Shown piece after piece: positions 36,201 to 51,200 of a stretch of 64,000 nucleotides of DNA. The notes below the pieces were generated by a model. The model saw only the letters and a program-made list of their open reading frames with translations, was not told the origin of the DNA and made no database searches. The position numbers and the translations under genes are program-made. The number at the start of each line of letters is the position of its first letter. The first letter of the stretch is position 1. Origin of the DNA: Callaeas wilsoni (Eukaryota; Chordata; Aves; Passeriformes; Callaeidae); NCBI GenBank assembly GCA_013398955.1, contig VWPU01010351.1, forward strand, positions 1 to 64,000. Direction: 5' to 3'.

Positions 36201-39200
36201 GTTCTACTATCCAGCCTATTGCTTGAAATAACATTCTGGGAATATGCCACAGTCAAGTCGTTGATTATTGTAAAAAAATTAGCTACATTATCTCATTAAA
36301 GACTTAAATATTATTTTATTACCTGAGAAAAAAGGTGTGGAACTGCTTGGCAGCTTTCCAAAAGGAACGGCATATGTTTGAAAAATGTCATGATCCACAC
36401 TTAGTCATAGCCTTGATTAACTACAGTTGCTGTCGTTTAACTTAGCAGTTTATGGAGAATAGTCTGACTCTAGCTAGGAGTGCCTATTTATATTTTAAGT
36501 AATCTATTTGTGAAATCTTCTGTAGCTGTATTCCTAAGCAGTCATGTTTACATTTTGTCACATCTAGCAGCCTGGCTTGTGAAATTTCTTCCCATTCCCT
36601 CCTCCTTCCCCATAGAATGTTTGTGTGTGTGCGTGTATTCCTTGAAAAGCATCCAAGTGCAAACATACGTTTTTTCCTTAAATTAAACTGGTATTTCAGC
36701 TATCTGCAGGTGTATTTAGCTGCTGGAGTTGTTCCTCAGTGGAAGGGATTATGACTTATTTTTGCTTTTCTCATGTATATTCTGAGAGAACAGATCCAAG
36801 ACGAATATTGGTTGGAGCTTTAGGAGTAGAATAGGTGACTGTGTTTAGATGATGTAGTACTTTCTCTTCCTGTTAAATTTCCAAGAAGTTTTAATTTCAC
36901 CCATTTGAAATTCATTCAACTGTTAGTTACCTGAAGGCACACTTAACCCAGTCAGCAGCTGAGCGAGGTTTTAGTCTGCTCAGTACCTCTTTTGGTTTAC
37001 AACTGAAATTGTCCTTTTCTCCTTAGACTGACATGGGCAGATCCCTGCGGGCTGGGAATCCTCTGGTGGGAAGAACTGAGGGATAGTGAGTCAGGGCCTT
37101 TGCAGAGGGGAAGTGCATGGTCTGATCACAGATGATTCAGAACAGGATCAGAATGATTTTAGATATCACAGCCATTTTGCTTATTTAAGGAAGCTGCATT
37201 GAAGGAGTGGTGGGAGGAAACAAAAGCAGTGATGATGGTAACCTCCTCAAATATTATTTAAAAACTCCACAGCTATAAGGGAGTATACTAACAGGATAAA
37301 TAGAATTTCCTACACATTTTCAAGTTGGAAGTGTTATATCAGGCAGTAATTCAGCAACACTATGTACTCAGAAGCCTTTAATATGCCTAGACTAGATTTT
37401 CTATGGACAAGTACCCAGTGGGAGGCTGTCTCAGCCTAGCATAGACTAAAACTGTTTCTGGTTTGGAAAGAATGTTCTTCCCAGGGATGGCAGTGTGTGC
37501 TGTCCTCTTGAAGTAGCTCTGTGAAAACAATTACCTTTACCTAATCAGTAAAAAGTGGTATCAGAAGATTATTATTGAACCAGAATATAATGTAAAACTA
37601 GAAAGTGTAAACAAGCATTTCAGAAAATGTACAGTAGCCTCCCCACTTCTGAAAGAAGAAAAAAAAAAATCCTGGTAAGAAGCTGGGATGATTCAGTATA
37701 ACTAACATAGTATTTTGGGTTTTGTCATGCAGCATATGAAACATGTCTAGAGCTGCAAATGTTTTTTAGTGAAATAAGCACATTAATTCCAAAGTGTGGC
37801 AAGTTGGTTTTTGGGTTTGTATTTTGGTTTTTTTCCAAATGAGTAAGATTGGAGTATTTGAACGATCCATTTTTAATTAGAAAATCTGTCTTTAAAATTC
37901 ACTTGTAATGGATTGCTGTGTTGCTTCAAACAGAATAATTTCTAGGACAGTCTAGGTGATTGCCTTTGAACAGGCTGATGAAAGCAGTGCTCTTCAGCAG
38001 TTTTATATAGGACAATGTGCTAAATTTGTTTGTAATATAAATCATGTCATGCAGGCATGTATAGATATTAGAGCAATGTATATATTATTTGCAAGAGCAA
38101 TTCTGCTTTTATTTAGCAGTGAACTGATTTAGGTTTAGAAGGAGCTAGGTCCTGGTGCCTTAAATTACTTTTACTGCAGTTTCTAATTTCTAAGTCATTC
38201 ACCTACTTGCATTAAAAGTTGTCATCTAAATACCTTCCACCTCTTGGGGTGAAATTTCAGGGTTTAGTTTGTAAATTAGCATATTTTACATCTGGTAATT
38301 AGAACAGACCCGATCTATGTTTTGTCCTTTTGGATATGAAATTACTTTCTCAGAAGGCCAGTACCTTCAAGTGTAAACACTGTTAATTTCAGCCTTGTTA
38401 CATTTGTTTTTCTTTTCCCACCCCCGATCTCCAGGCATGTTCTCTCTGCATTCAACTCTTGAGTTTATCTCAAGATGAACTTGGCATAACAGTTACTTCA
38501 CACCCACTGCCAGGTTAAAAATAAATCTTAATATGATTACAGTGACAAATGCATAGTCAGTAGTGAAGATAACTTAAAAAAAAAAAGAAAGAAAAAAAGA
38601 GCATTGACGTTTAACTCTTATTATTTTGAAGGCTTTCGAAATTTCAAAGGTTCACATTATCTTTCTTCCCTGTATTTCCTCTCTGCAGCACTTCCTCAGT
38701 TTACTCAGTTGTGGGAGGGGACATAGCGGGTGATGAAGTAAAGTTTTGGTTGGCTATTTTAATGATAGAGCTTTTCGTGGCACAATCTATAAACCGTGAT
38801 GAAGTTGATGGACTTTGGGTCAAGCTAGTTGGAAAAACCAAATCAGTATTTGGAAAACACCCTGAAGACTCTTTGAATGCTGTATCTAGAAGTTAAATAA
38901 ATGCTCTTAACTACAGCTGACGTTCCTGTGTTATCTAGTGGTGCTTAAACCTGGCTCCCTGCTCTCCTTTTGTTGTTTGGTCAGGGGAAAGCCTGGGTTG
39001 TTGATTAAGGTACAGACAAAACTGCTTTGCTTTTCATCTGCAAATAGCCATATGACATTCAAATAAAATTCTTGTCTCGTCCTATGGCAAAGGACATACA
39101 GTGTATTGTGTGTGCATACAATTGGGGGTGGGGGAAGAATATTATCATAACATGATGATGCATTTTGCATGAAGCTCTCCAGAATGCCTCATTTGAGCTT

Positions 39201-42200
39201 TTGCCATTGTAATTCCATGTATCATTTCAGTGTTAAGCAATGCCCCAGGGTCAGAAAAACCCATAAGATGCAGCTGGTAGTTAACCTATGTGTCACTAGT
39301 CTGCACAGAGGATGTAAACCAGGACATTTCCATATGAATAACCCCATCTGTTTTTTAACTCCCTTGCATTTAGTTCTCAGCCTTCCCGGTTACAGCCAGT
39401 GCCCTGTATCTCCTGTCAGTTTCTTGTCAGAACTGCCCAGTCACAGCCTTTGTGACCCAGAGGGTCACAAAGCAAGAAAGCATGTCTGGAGCTCACGTTG
39501 CCCAGAGCTGACGTAATGAGGAGGGAGAGCAGGGGAAAGTCGAGGCTTCAGTTTGAGAGACCCTAAATAGTGCCAGATGCTGGACTGATGGGATAGCTAG
39601 TAAGAACTCTGGTAGTAGACCTGGGGAGAGGGAAAAGGGAAGATTAAGTTGTTTTTTTTTCCTCAACCTGAGGACCCTACAGGTTTCCAAAGACAGGTGT
39701 GGACCCCATGCACATTTAAAATATAACTTATTATTGTACTTAGAACATTTTGTTGGTCACTTTTTTCAGAATACCTGTAGATTATGCATGTGATATTAGG
39801 TTACATTAACCATAAACTCCAAAAGAGATATTTTGGATTAGTTCTCTTTTTGCCCAAATTCAAGTGAGACATGGTAATACGTAACACTGCCTAATTTGTA
39901 TTTTTTTTTTGTCAGTTTAAGACAGTGTTGTTTTTCAAATGAAATGCTAGATTGCCAAACTTTTTGAAATGTTTGCTTGTGAATAGGGAAAATACCTTGT
40001 CTAATGGATACTGAGTTTCAATCTTGGCCATGCTGATTTGTGCAGGATCAAGATTTTAATTTTAAGTAATTTAATGAGGACCAATGAGCCTCAGCTCTGT
40101 TCTGTTGGGAGCTGGTTATAGCATAAAAATGTGATAAGATCCCTCAAGAGTAAGTAGGGTGCTCCTCCTCCCTGTAAATGTTTCAAAGGTACCAGTCAAT
40201 GTTGGTTTCAATCATTGCCAACATTCAAAATCTTGTGATTCCCATGTTGTTACAGTATCTTTTCGTTAGACGTGAATTTTCCTGTATATAGAAGAGGTGC
40301 TATATAATTTTTTTTGACCCTACTTTTTGTCAGAGAGGAACATCTTCCAAAATGTCATTTGTAGATGAGTTACGAACACTAGGATGATTTTTAAGTAAGA
40401 TACTATGATTGTATTAGCCAATAGAACAGTTTGGCTTTTTGACTTATATGTTTGCAGGAAGACACTCAAGGCTGCCAACAACCTTGCAGATAGAAGCTTT
40501 GTTTAGCCCGCCTTAGTTTCCTCATAAGTAATACTAACACATTTCTTAAGGGCGTGTTGTAAAAATAATGAACAGCTTCTATATTATGCATACAGGACCA
40601 AGAAAGTAAAGCTCCAGTGTCAAAGCAAAAGGATTAAGCAGTACCAGGGGAGTGAATTGAAGCTGCAGAAAAACATGACCCAGCTGGTACCTGCCTTGCC
40701 TTTGGTAATAGGGAGCACAGCCTGGAATGTCTGCGATGCGAATTCTCTTGTGCTCTCTGTGTTGGTGCTTTGAAGGCTGGTCACTCACGGCAAGGGGGGG
40801 TTTCTGTCCTCTTTGTACTCCGGCAGGATTTCCGGGATGCTGTGGCGCACGCCTCTAGGCAACTTGGAAAGCCAGTGATTGAGGACAGAATCCTGAATCA
40901 GATCCTCTACTACCTACCTCAGCTCTACGAACTCAATCGGGACCTCCTGAGGGAACTGGAAGAGCGATTGTCTCACTGGTGACTATCAATAAAGGGATTC
41001 TACTCCTTTGATGTTGAAATTTGTCTGGGGGGGGCGTTTATGTGACTCCATGTGATCGTGGTTTGACTCTTGTTTGTGTTTCATGTACCTTCTTAAATGT
41101 CAGAATTTACTTTGAGAGTATAGGAGATTATTTTTCTTTTAGATGTGCTTTTTTGCCATTTAGATGCATCCTGAAAGGTCCAGAAGGCATGCCAGTACAT
41201 TCTTACAGCAATAACACATTTTATTTGAAATTTCATTTTTAATTGAAAGTTCTGGTCTCTGCATGAGCATGATAAGTGCACTGATTTCATTAGGGAAAAA
41301 GGAGGCTGGTCTGAAGAGTGGTTTGCATTTTAGAGGTAGTTTAGATCTGCTGATCAGGCACAGCGCTGATTAACAGCCACAATCCCCTTGAAGACCATTC
41401 TTAGTTACCACTGGTGGGTGGAGCTATCCAAAACCTACTGACAAAGGCACTGCAATGGGTAAAGACTTGCTCTTGAATTTGAAGCTTGAAGATCCATTTC
41501 CTCAGAAATCCACCTTGAACTGAAGTGTTCAAACAGTTCAAGACCATTTTTAAAAGACTGTATATTAAGTGGTTGTCATCTGACACTAGTGTGTTGACAC
41601 GTGCCTAATAAAATTTTTCAGAATAGCAACTGAGATGGGTGCCTATCTGCTGTAAGATTTTTGTTCAGAACATAAACTAGCACATCTTACTCTGAAAAAG
41701 AGAGATGTTTTGCTGTAGAGTCAAGATGTATGCTATTTTTAGCTCTAATTGTGTCTTTTTTGTTGTTGTTTCTAGGCTTGAGCATCAAAGAATTGCTGAT
41801 ATATTTGTTAAAAAGGGTCCCTACCTAAAGATGTATTCAACTTACATCAAAGAATTTGATAAAAATGTTGCATTATTAGATGAACAGTGTAAGAAGAATG
41901 CAGGATTTGCATCAGTAGTCAAAGACTTCGAGGTATTGTATTCTTTTTTAAGATATATCCTGTTTTGGGACTTTTTAGCAGTTGTGATCCTCCACTGGGC
42001 TTTAGAAGCTGTCCTCAATTTGTTTGTGTTTTGGTGATGGGTTTTTTTCCTGCAATCTTGGCTTAAGACAGGAAGAAGACAAGAGGCCTTTTGAAGGACT
42101 CGATGTTTCAGATTCAGATTATTTTGAATGCAAAATCAAGATAATTAGCATTTTTGAAGCATGGTTCTTTTAATTCTGTGTTGTGTTTAGAGGTGTGGAT

Positions 42201-45200
42201 TAATGAAAACTTCTGCAGTGAGCACTCCTGTCTTCTCTGCCTTTTTGCCTAATGGACACTGACAGCGATCACAAAGGAGCATGTCGCACTTGCTATCCTG
42301 TTTCCTTTATTTCTGGGAAGCTTCACTTCCCTTCCTCCTTGGTCAAAGCACCTGTTTTGAATCTACAGAATATGAGTGCTTACTCATGTCTTAAGCACAT
42401 GGGTCATTTTGCATGCAGTCTTCCACATGGAAACACTTGCTCTGTAGCATGGTGCTTAACACTGTGGCAGTAGCACTTTTCAAAGATAAAAAGCTTACCC
42501 AGTATAATCAGTAGTTGTTTGTAGGCATGTTTTCTTTTGCTGGAACCTTTGACTGCTGTGGAATTGTTATTTATTTTGAGTGTTTCTTTCAGATGAGCCC
42601 CCGCTGTGCTAGTCTGGCCCTCAAGCACTATCTGCTCAAGCCAGTTCAGAGGATTCCCCAATACAGGCTCCTGTTGACAGGTACAGTCAAGCTTTTTGCA
42701 GGCTTAAGAAGCCAGTCTTCACACCCCCCAGGACACCTGTTGTCAGACAGTTGTATCCATTTGTAAAGTGTGTTTATCTGACTTCAGGTATGTGAGGCTT
42801 TTTGAAAACATGTCACAGTATGTGAAGCTCTTTTTAAAACATGGCATGGGTTTAGAGGCTTTCCTTGTTAACATTGATTGTGGTAAGATACGCAAGCAAG
42901 GTCCTAATGTTTCCAGCACTGGGGTATGTTCTGATGGTAGATTCAACAGTACATAGAAAACATGAAACCTGTGGTGGTTTTCATTTGAATCTGTAGTAAT
43001 AGAAGCCTGTAATTTCCTCAGAGGGTTGGAATGCTCCTGTTCTGCTTTGAGTTTTGCTTTTTTTGTTTTTTGGGGGGCATGGGGGTTTAACAAATGAAAA
43101 AGGTAGTATGGAAAATTGGAGCAAGGAGAAAAAAGATATCTACGTGACTGTGAACTTCTGTAAGTAGCTTCTCCATTTCTCCCCCACCCAGCTGTTTTGT
43201 CTATAAAACCTATTCTCTTTTAAAGGCAAAACACATGTTTTTAGTGCACACCATTAAGTGCCTAAGACTTGCTACCGGAGCCAGCTGAGGAGCTGATTTG
43301 GAGCTAGGAAATCTGGGCTTTGTACCCTGCTCTGGCACTGACATATTTGGGTGGCCTTGAGCAAGTCATCTCCATGATGCAGTGGGGTTTTTTGTCTGTA
43401 AAGAGAGGGCAGTGACAGAGGCCTCCTTTATGAAGTATTTTGAGATGCATTTGTTGTAAGAGGGGGATGGCTCCTGCAAGGATTTGGAAATACTTAAGGC
43501 ATTGTTTTTGAGAGCCATTGCTTCTTGATGAGCAATTTAAAAATAGCCTCTGTTTATGTAGTAACTGCAAAATAAAATGCACTGTGACCTTTTTCCTTTG
43601 GCTCTGTAGCAGCTCATTGGCATTTCCCCAGCAAGTACTTAGACTAGTGATGGTGTGGCAGATTCAGACTTAAGTGTTATAGAGCAGTTACCAAGTTACT
43701 AACGTTAACTTTTTCATTTTAATTATCTCATTAAATTCAAGGTGTTGAAAATAAGGGGAGAACTCTTACTAAATGGAATACTCTATAAGGGGAAAATCTT
43801 AATGATACTTAATTGATGAAATCAACCCATAAAATGACACTTAGAAACTTGCTTTATTTTAAAAGGATACTGACTTAGGGTGTGGTATAGTTGTTATACA
43901 CTTCAAAATCAGTGGAGCCTTGGGTAAGTTCAAAGGTTTTAATTGAAACAGAGTTTAGTTGAACAGAGGTTCAGGATGGAGCAAATGCCATTTCAATATA
44001 CACAGCAGAGCGAGAGATGTCAGGGATGGATGGCACTGAAACAAAACTCAGATGTTGAGGGGGAATTCCTTATGATGATTAGCTGTCACTCTGGCTGGGA
44101 CAGACTGTTTTAGACCTGAAAAAAGCCTCATCCTGTGCTGAAGGGGGTTATTGTGGGTGTCCCCAGTCTGCAGACCTTACTGTGGCTGCCCAGCCTTAAA
44201 TACACCTGCAAATGCTGCTGAAAGGAATAAGATTGCCATGCTGGTGGCAAATTTAGAAACGTAATTTTCTCTTGTTCTGTGTGAACAACAAAAGCGATCA
44301 GGCCAAGAATTTAATTATGCTGGGGCTAGAGAGTGATGTTTTGGATCTGTTTCATTTTCAGCCTGTTCAGTCTTTCATGCATGTATGTTGCCCTTGAGTT
44401 CTGACTCTTCCATGTCTCTGTGGATGACTGATCTGCTTAGTTACCTTCCACCAGCTCTGCGTAATACTGAGCAATGCCTCTATAAACTTGTGCTCTATGA
44501 ACATCTGGAGGAGGTGCAAAACACTTGTATCTTTTGTTGCAGTGGGTGAGATGTAGCGATGGAGCAGCTGCCCAGGCCAGAGACAGGGGGGATCTGCGGG
44601 GAGGAGGGCAAGAGCAGCGGAATGAAAATAATCCAGGAAACGAAGCTCTCAGGCCTGAGTCAGCAGGGATTTCTTCCTATTTAGATGTTCTGTGTCAGTG
44701 GGACAGCTTTGTACTGGTAACCTGCTGCTACTCGGTCACATCACAAGATTGTTGCTGTGCTTTGAAGTGGAGTTACTTTTGTGCTAACAAAAGCGGGAGC
44801 AGGTGGACTCATAAATCAGCCAAGGACAGGCACAGCTCAGCAGTGTTTCTGTTTAATTATACAGCTTCTCCATTCCAGTAAGTGGACTTCCACCTCCTCA
44901 CATACTGGCCCTGAGCACTATACAGTAAATATTAGATAGCTTATGGGGGAGGTTAATCAGAGGCCTCTGATTTCTGAGAGGGATGAAGGAGAGGTGATTC
45001 TCTTTTCCCAAAAACCTCTGATTTGAGTAGATGACTTGAGACTGTGCAATATGAACAGGCTCTTGATTGTCATAGGATAAGCCTCTCTCCTCTTTTTCCC
45101 AACCTAAGGTTGGCAGAAAGTGTATTTTATTATCCTTAACTGGGTTATAGTGAGGGGAGGCTGAGTGGGATGAAAAATGAGCCTCTTTGCACTCTGCGGC

Positions 45201-48200
45201 TTTGCAGGTTGGAAATAGAGTTGTCAGACTCAAGGCCAATTACATGTTGTGGAATAATTGCTTTCAGTTTAAATTAATTACATTAGACAGCCCAAGACAA
45301 AAAGTAGTTAATGACGCAGAAGATAATTTTAAGCAGAAGAAGTGATAGCCACTGCCCCCAGCAAGTGGGAAGAGAGAATTGGGGGCTGCTGTCAGGGAGA
45401 AGTAGGCATATGGAAATTTTTATCACAAAAACAGTGCTAATGTGCTTTTATGTTTATTTTTGTTGTGCTTTGGGTTATCCAGAAGAATTAAGAATTTCGG
45501 AAGGTGTGATTAAGGTCTTTCTAGTCTGAACAATGAAAGCACATTTCAGAGGGGAATTTTCTTTTTTTTGCAAAGACATTAGATGACATTACATCTTAAT
45601 ATCTGACTTCCGTATTTGTTTCATCTATGAATACTTTTGCAAAATTTTTACTGCAACATTTTTTATGTCTGTGAAATCAGCTTGTCTGTATAGTTTATGC
45701 CAGTACCTCCAGAAAGCTGTTGTAAGCCCAGAATTTCCAGTGTGTTTTCACAGAAAAGACTAAAAATATCTGTTCTGATGCTTCTCTGAAGCTGAGTTTT
45801 AGCTGTGAACTGTGGTTCACTTACCAGATAAAGAGAATACTAAGATGAAAATTGCCTATTTATCACTTCCAGGATTTTGCAGTTGTAAGTTTTATTGACT
45901 ACTCCAGTTTCTAAGACAAAGGCTGCCTTCTGTTTTAAATATATAATTTTAAACGAATGCAGTTGTGTTAAAACCTTGATTTTCCCTCTTCTATTCACTG
46001 ATTATATAATTTAAAATGCTAGAAAATACCCATCCAAAGATGGGTTTGAGTGGTGCTGTTTAGGGAAACACGTTATAAAGCATGAATATGCCAAGAAATA
46101 CTTATTTCCCATCTTCGGTCTTTGGTTTTATATTTCCACTGCAATTACTCTGGATGTTAAATTGGATGTCTTCATGTACCAGGGACAGTGTCTTAGAGTG
46201 CCAGCTGTACATTTGCAGATGAGGAAATTATACCCACCTTACCTCTTGTTCCCAGCCTGTAAAGGTGAGTGTGTGGCTTGGGAGCTTTATTTCTGTATAA
46301 GCTCTAGGGACTCGTTTTTTATACTGAGAGATTCCCGTTGGAGTCTTTTGTGCTGGCCCCAATGAAGATCAAGTTGCAATTGTAAAGCTTTAATTCCTTG
46401 GCTTAATGGTGGAGTCCAAAGAGTGCTCTGCCTCAGCAATGTGGCACAGCTCCAACCTGAGAGACCACCCGTCCGCAGGCAGGGCAGGAGAGGGCAACTG
46501 GTGTCGCATGTGACAGGTTCCTCCAGGTTAAACCAAATTAAACCCAGTGTGAACTCTTCTCACTTCCTTTCAAAATACCTCCTGTTAAATTTTTTTCTCC
46601 TTCATAGAAGCCTCTTACCAGAATAACCCGAGGTGGAGAAAGATTAACTTTTTTTAAAATAGAGTATATGTCCACCTAAATATTGCATTGGAATGGCTGG
46701 TAGCTACTGCAGCACAAGATTTGGAGGGACATGAAGGATGCAGTACTGATGGAGTACAGCAGAAGTTTTGGTGCCATGTCAGAGTTGTCTTAGAAGATCA
46801 CGTGTTGGCCAGGGCCTGCTAATGATCAGGCAGAACTGTGAGGAGAGCAGAAAGCTGAGAGTGCTCCCATGGCCCAGCCAATCATGCTTCCCAGAGCTCC
46901 CTCCCTGCCTCCCAGCCGGTTCCTCCTCCTGCACCCCAACCTGCTCTTCATGCTTCTCCCTTGGATCCTCCCTTAGGTCTCTGCCAAACAATAAAATGTC
47001 AGTGCCAAATGTTTCTCTTCCTGTAGTTCTGTTTTTCTCAGAGCTTTCATTAACTGTGACAAGTTCTCTCACTCTTCGTAGCAATTCTACTGCAGAAACA
47101 TGTTTCATAATTCCCTTTTAATTTTGTGCATAAGGAAAAGATTACAATACGCTGAATGGTCTCTGAGGGGCACACATGGAGCAAGACATCTTATGAAGGC
47201 AGGAACAATTGGCTCCTGATCCTTTTTGAATGAAAGAATGAATTTGGGTAGGGCAAGCATATGGGAGTTGAATTATTTCACTCCTACATGAAACTTGTGC
47301 AACTGAGAAGCTAAAATTGAATGCTTTCTACATTACACGTAATTAGTTTTCATTAGAGCTGCCAGAATCTTAATACTTCATTTAAAAGGTAATTATAAAT
47401 CAGTATTTGTTGCTTTAATCAATCTACTGTGTATCTCTTAGAATGTTTCTATTTTGGTTTCTTTTCATTTTAAGGAGTTGAAAGCTTCTATAGAGTAGAT
47501 GGTAGACATTTTACTGAGGATATATATTAATCTCTGACAGGGTATTGCACTTTTTGATGAACTAGACACTCAACCAGGGAATGGAAACTCGAGGGGGATG
47601 TTTTCTTGTATAGTTGTACATTTGGAGTCAATTTTTAGCAAAGTAAAATAGATTTTAAAACTACCAAGACTTTAATGGATCAAGGATGCCATCTCGTGGT
47701 TGAAGAACATGTGTCATTGAAAACAGAAAATGTCTATTTGAACATTGAGGGAAGTATATTATTTTTATTACTGAAAAATATTAATCATAATCAGATCTTC
47801 TATAATGGAGTACTTTTTCAATTAGCTCCTATAGACTAGGTGCTCAGAAAAATATCTATAATCTTAAAAAGGTTTTGCATCAGCTTAAATGTAAATGATT
47901 GCAAGTATGTACTAATTTTTCACTTGCTTGTTTTTTTCTGGAATAATGTATTCAATATATCATTTTTCATTGGAGAAGACCACTGTTTCACTAACCTATC
48001 TCTTTGCTGATATACTTTCATTATGGAAATGCTAGTTTTCACTTTATTATTACTTTAACAGATGTAAAAGATGCAGTAGTAGATCTTTGTAGATTAAGCA
48101 GTAGATCTGAACAGCAGATTTCCAGGAAAAAGGTGGGGTTTACTACTTTCTGGTCTTGTTTATTTACATAACAAAATGTATATTATTTTTTTCTTTATAC

Positions 48201-51200
48201 AGATTATTTAAAGAATCTTTTAGAAGAATCTGCAGACTATAGGGATACTCAAGGTAAATGTCTCTTAAAGAAATAACATCTTATGTACCAATGTTTCCAG
48301 ATTTTAAATGCATGCAAAATGCTAAGTCAGTAATAGAAACGTTTTCAATTCACTTCTAAGTTTCTCAGCAGAGATACTAAAAGATTGCAAGCTTGTGTTT
48401 CAAACTTTTGGAGCTAGCAGTCATATCAGCTCACCCTTGAGCTGAAACCAAGAGATAGGAGTGAAGTTCCAGAGGCAATTTAAAGGTATTTTAAGCACTG
48501 CCACTGAAAGAGACAGTCTCTTGCCTCTGTAGACCTTTTGTAATAGGCAGCCTGCTCTCTCCAGCTATGAGCCTTTCTGGCCTCCCCCTCTCTCTTTGTG
48601 CCAGGACAAGCATCCATGTGGCAGAAGTGAGCAAGATCAAGGAGCTGCCATGGATGATACTTAACCTGAGGAGTTCTCCAGCTTGACTTGTCAAAAACCG
48701 CACAAACACAAGTGACTTACACAAGTTTGCCTGCATGTGGGGAGAAAGGAGATCAGAGGAAATGAGAAGTAGTTGGTGATGAAGAGGACAGGACCACGCA
48801 TTTCATAGTAGTGCAGGATTAAGGTGGTAACTCAAGCGTATCAATGCAATGCACATTCAGGCTGTTTCCTTCTTCAGAGTGTGCCTCAGTAATACAAAAA
48901 TTCTCCCAGTCCATGTTTCCATTTCATTTGCATGAGATCCTGTCACGTTTGTGCAAGCCCATTACCTTTAGGAGGGTTGTGCAGATGTAGTTGATTGAAC
49001 TTCAATAAATGAATGCCTTCAATATACAGAGCCAAGTTTGCTTTGTCTGCTGGTACGATACCATGAAATATATGAGTAAATATATTTCTTAGGACATTTA
49101 GACATGTTTGAGTGTGTTGAAGATACAAGCCAAAAATATTTTAACTGATGGCTCTTCAAGAGATAGAAAAGTTCATCTTTCACTTCTTGTGGCTGTGAAT
49201 AAAATAATACTTGCGCTGCATGTTAAATAGTTGACCAGTTGAAAAGAGAGCAGCCTAAATGTATGCTTCACATTTTTTGCAGTTTCTTCAGCTTCTCTGT
49301 TTTTTGTAGTTATATCTTTCACAGTGTTTTTCTCTCCCTTCTTATAGCAAAGATAGAAGCTGAAGCTAAGTTATAACAACAACTAAGTGTTAATTTGACA
49401 TTTTACATGTTTGGTAGTCCATCTTAGAACCTGGGTAAGAAAAGAAAATCTAATCTTTACTCATCAGGATCTTTCTTGTAATAATTAAGCTTAACTTAGT
49501 TCTGACTTTGCTTGGTTGTTTAATTCCACTGCAGGGGCTGGGAGTGAGGGAGAGGAGTGGAGAGGGAGACTAGGTTTGGTTGTGATTAATACTCTTGGAA
49601 AAAAAACCAAAATAGCACAATTCTTCTTGCTGACCTTCATTTGAATACATTACTTCAGCTAAGTGGTATAAGTGGAATGCTCTTCCCTGCCAAAAAGCAC
49701 TTTGTTTATGGACTTTGACTCTATAGATTATTTTATGTTGTTGTTTAGATTCATTTAGTCTTGGCTGTATAAGTAGTCCTGAAATCCTGGAATTTTCCTT
49801 TCAATAGCCAGCAAATTTTATCATTTTCTCTAAAATTCTTCAATCTTTCTTGAAGTCAATTAATAAAATGTTAAAGTTTTAATAGATGTAGTAACTGAGA
49901 GATGAAGGAAAGGGTAACAGAGAGAGTCAGGTACTCATTCCTATCCTTGTGAATTTAGCTACATTTCCCTTCGTCATCTTTCACGTGGGTGGGAGCTGGG
50001 GAGTGTTTTGCCTGAAGCAGCTCCAACATTTCCTAGTAAGAGACCACCAGGTATTTTTCAGCAGGCTTGCTTGGTCCTGTAACATCTATACCTAAACTTA
50101 AATTTTGATCAAATGCTTGATATGTGCTATGTATTTTAGCTGTTTAACTCATTGCTTGCATCACCATGGTTCGTGACAATCTTGTACAAAAATTCTCCTC
50201 CGATTGACTTAGGAGGAGCTTTTTGTTCACGTCTGTTTAGTTTCTTATATGGCTTCATGACCTTCTGAACCTTTCAGTTCAGAAAGCCCTGTCTTTTAAC
50301 ATACTTCATTTCTGAATATGACTCAACGATAAGGGAAGTATATGCATTCTACAGTACTAACACTCTAATGATTATCTAGGAAAAAACCCCAAGGCTTTGG
50401 TTTTACCTGGTTTGGTAGGCTTCTCTGTGGACTTTTAACCAAACATATTCCTTTCTTTGAAGTGCTTGACTATAACTCAGTTACTCAGAAGGTGCTAAAC
50501 GCTTTAGAGGCTACATTTTGTCAGAACAGTTATTCTAGCTTTCAGTTAAGTAAGCGTCTTTTTTTCTGTTTAAGTAAATTGCAGGTTTTTGGATAAGATC
50601 CTTGTATGGGATGGATCCTTGGACTGAACACTCACTGTGTTCACGTAATCATTTTATATAACTGCTTTTTGCGCATACACCTTAGCATCTATTACAGTTG
50701 AGTTGCTGGTTATTAAATGTCAGTACTTAATAAAATTGCTCATATTTGGTAACTTTTTTTCCCAGAGATTTATTTTTCTTCTGGTATTACAAGTTCAAAA
50801 TTTAGAAATTTGAACTTTACTGTTATCTTTAGGTGCAGCAAAACTAAAGGCAGAAGAAAGAAATGGCAAAGATTTTTATAATTTTTCTAGGTAGTCTTCC
50901 ATGCAGTGATGGCATTTGGGTAAAATGGCAAAAACTTAGTCCCTACACAGACTCTGTTAAAATGTTGTTAACTCTTCTGCTGTAAGTATAGTAAGTAATT
51001 TGTTGTGTGAGAAACTGAAATTTCATTTTGGCTGTGGACTGTTTTGAGTAGCTGTAAGAAATAATTGACACTGTTGGTTGAAGCAATGACTTGCTAGGGC
51101 ATACTTATTAAACCATGATCCAAAGACTCTGGGATTTTTGGGAAGTGCTCCTGAATGCAGTGACTGTACAATAAGGTCCTTCAAGCTTGGAATGATGTGG

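Larger units (their letters stand above)
32385..40826 (+). other. FGD6 intron 5
   Basis: About 8.4 kb. It holds a perfect 16-bp hairpin (32657-32694), a candidate cryptic terminal exon (38689-38920), another hairpin (39448-39472), and a poly-A-rich run (about 38575-38600). No confirmed gene. Short open frames such as 33070-33279 and 35148-35411 on the minus strand have no recognisable content. Confidence 0.85.
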
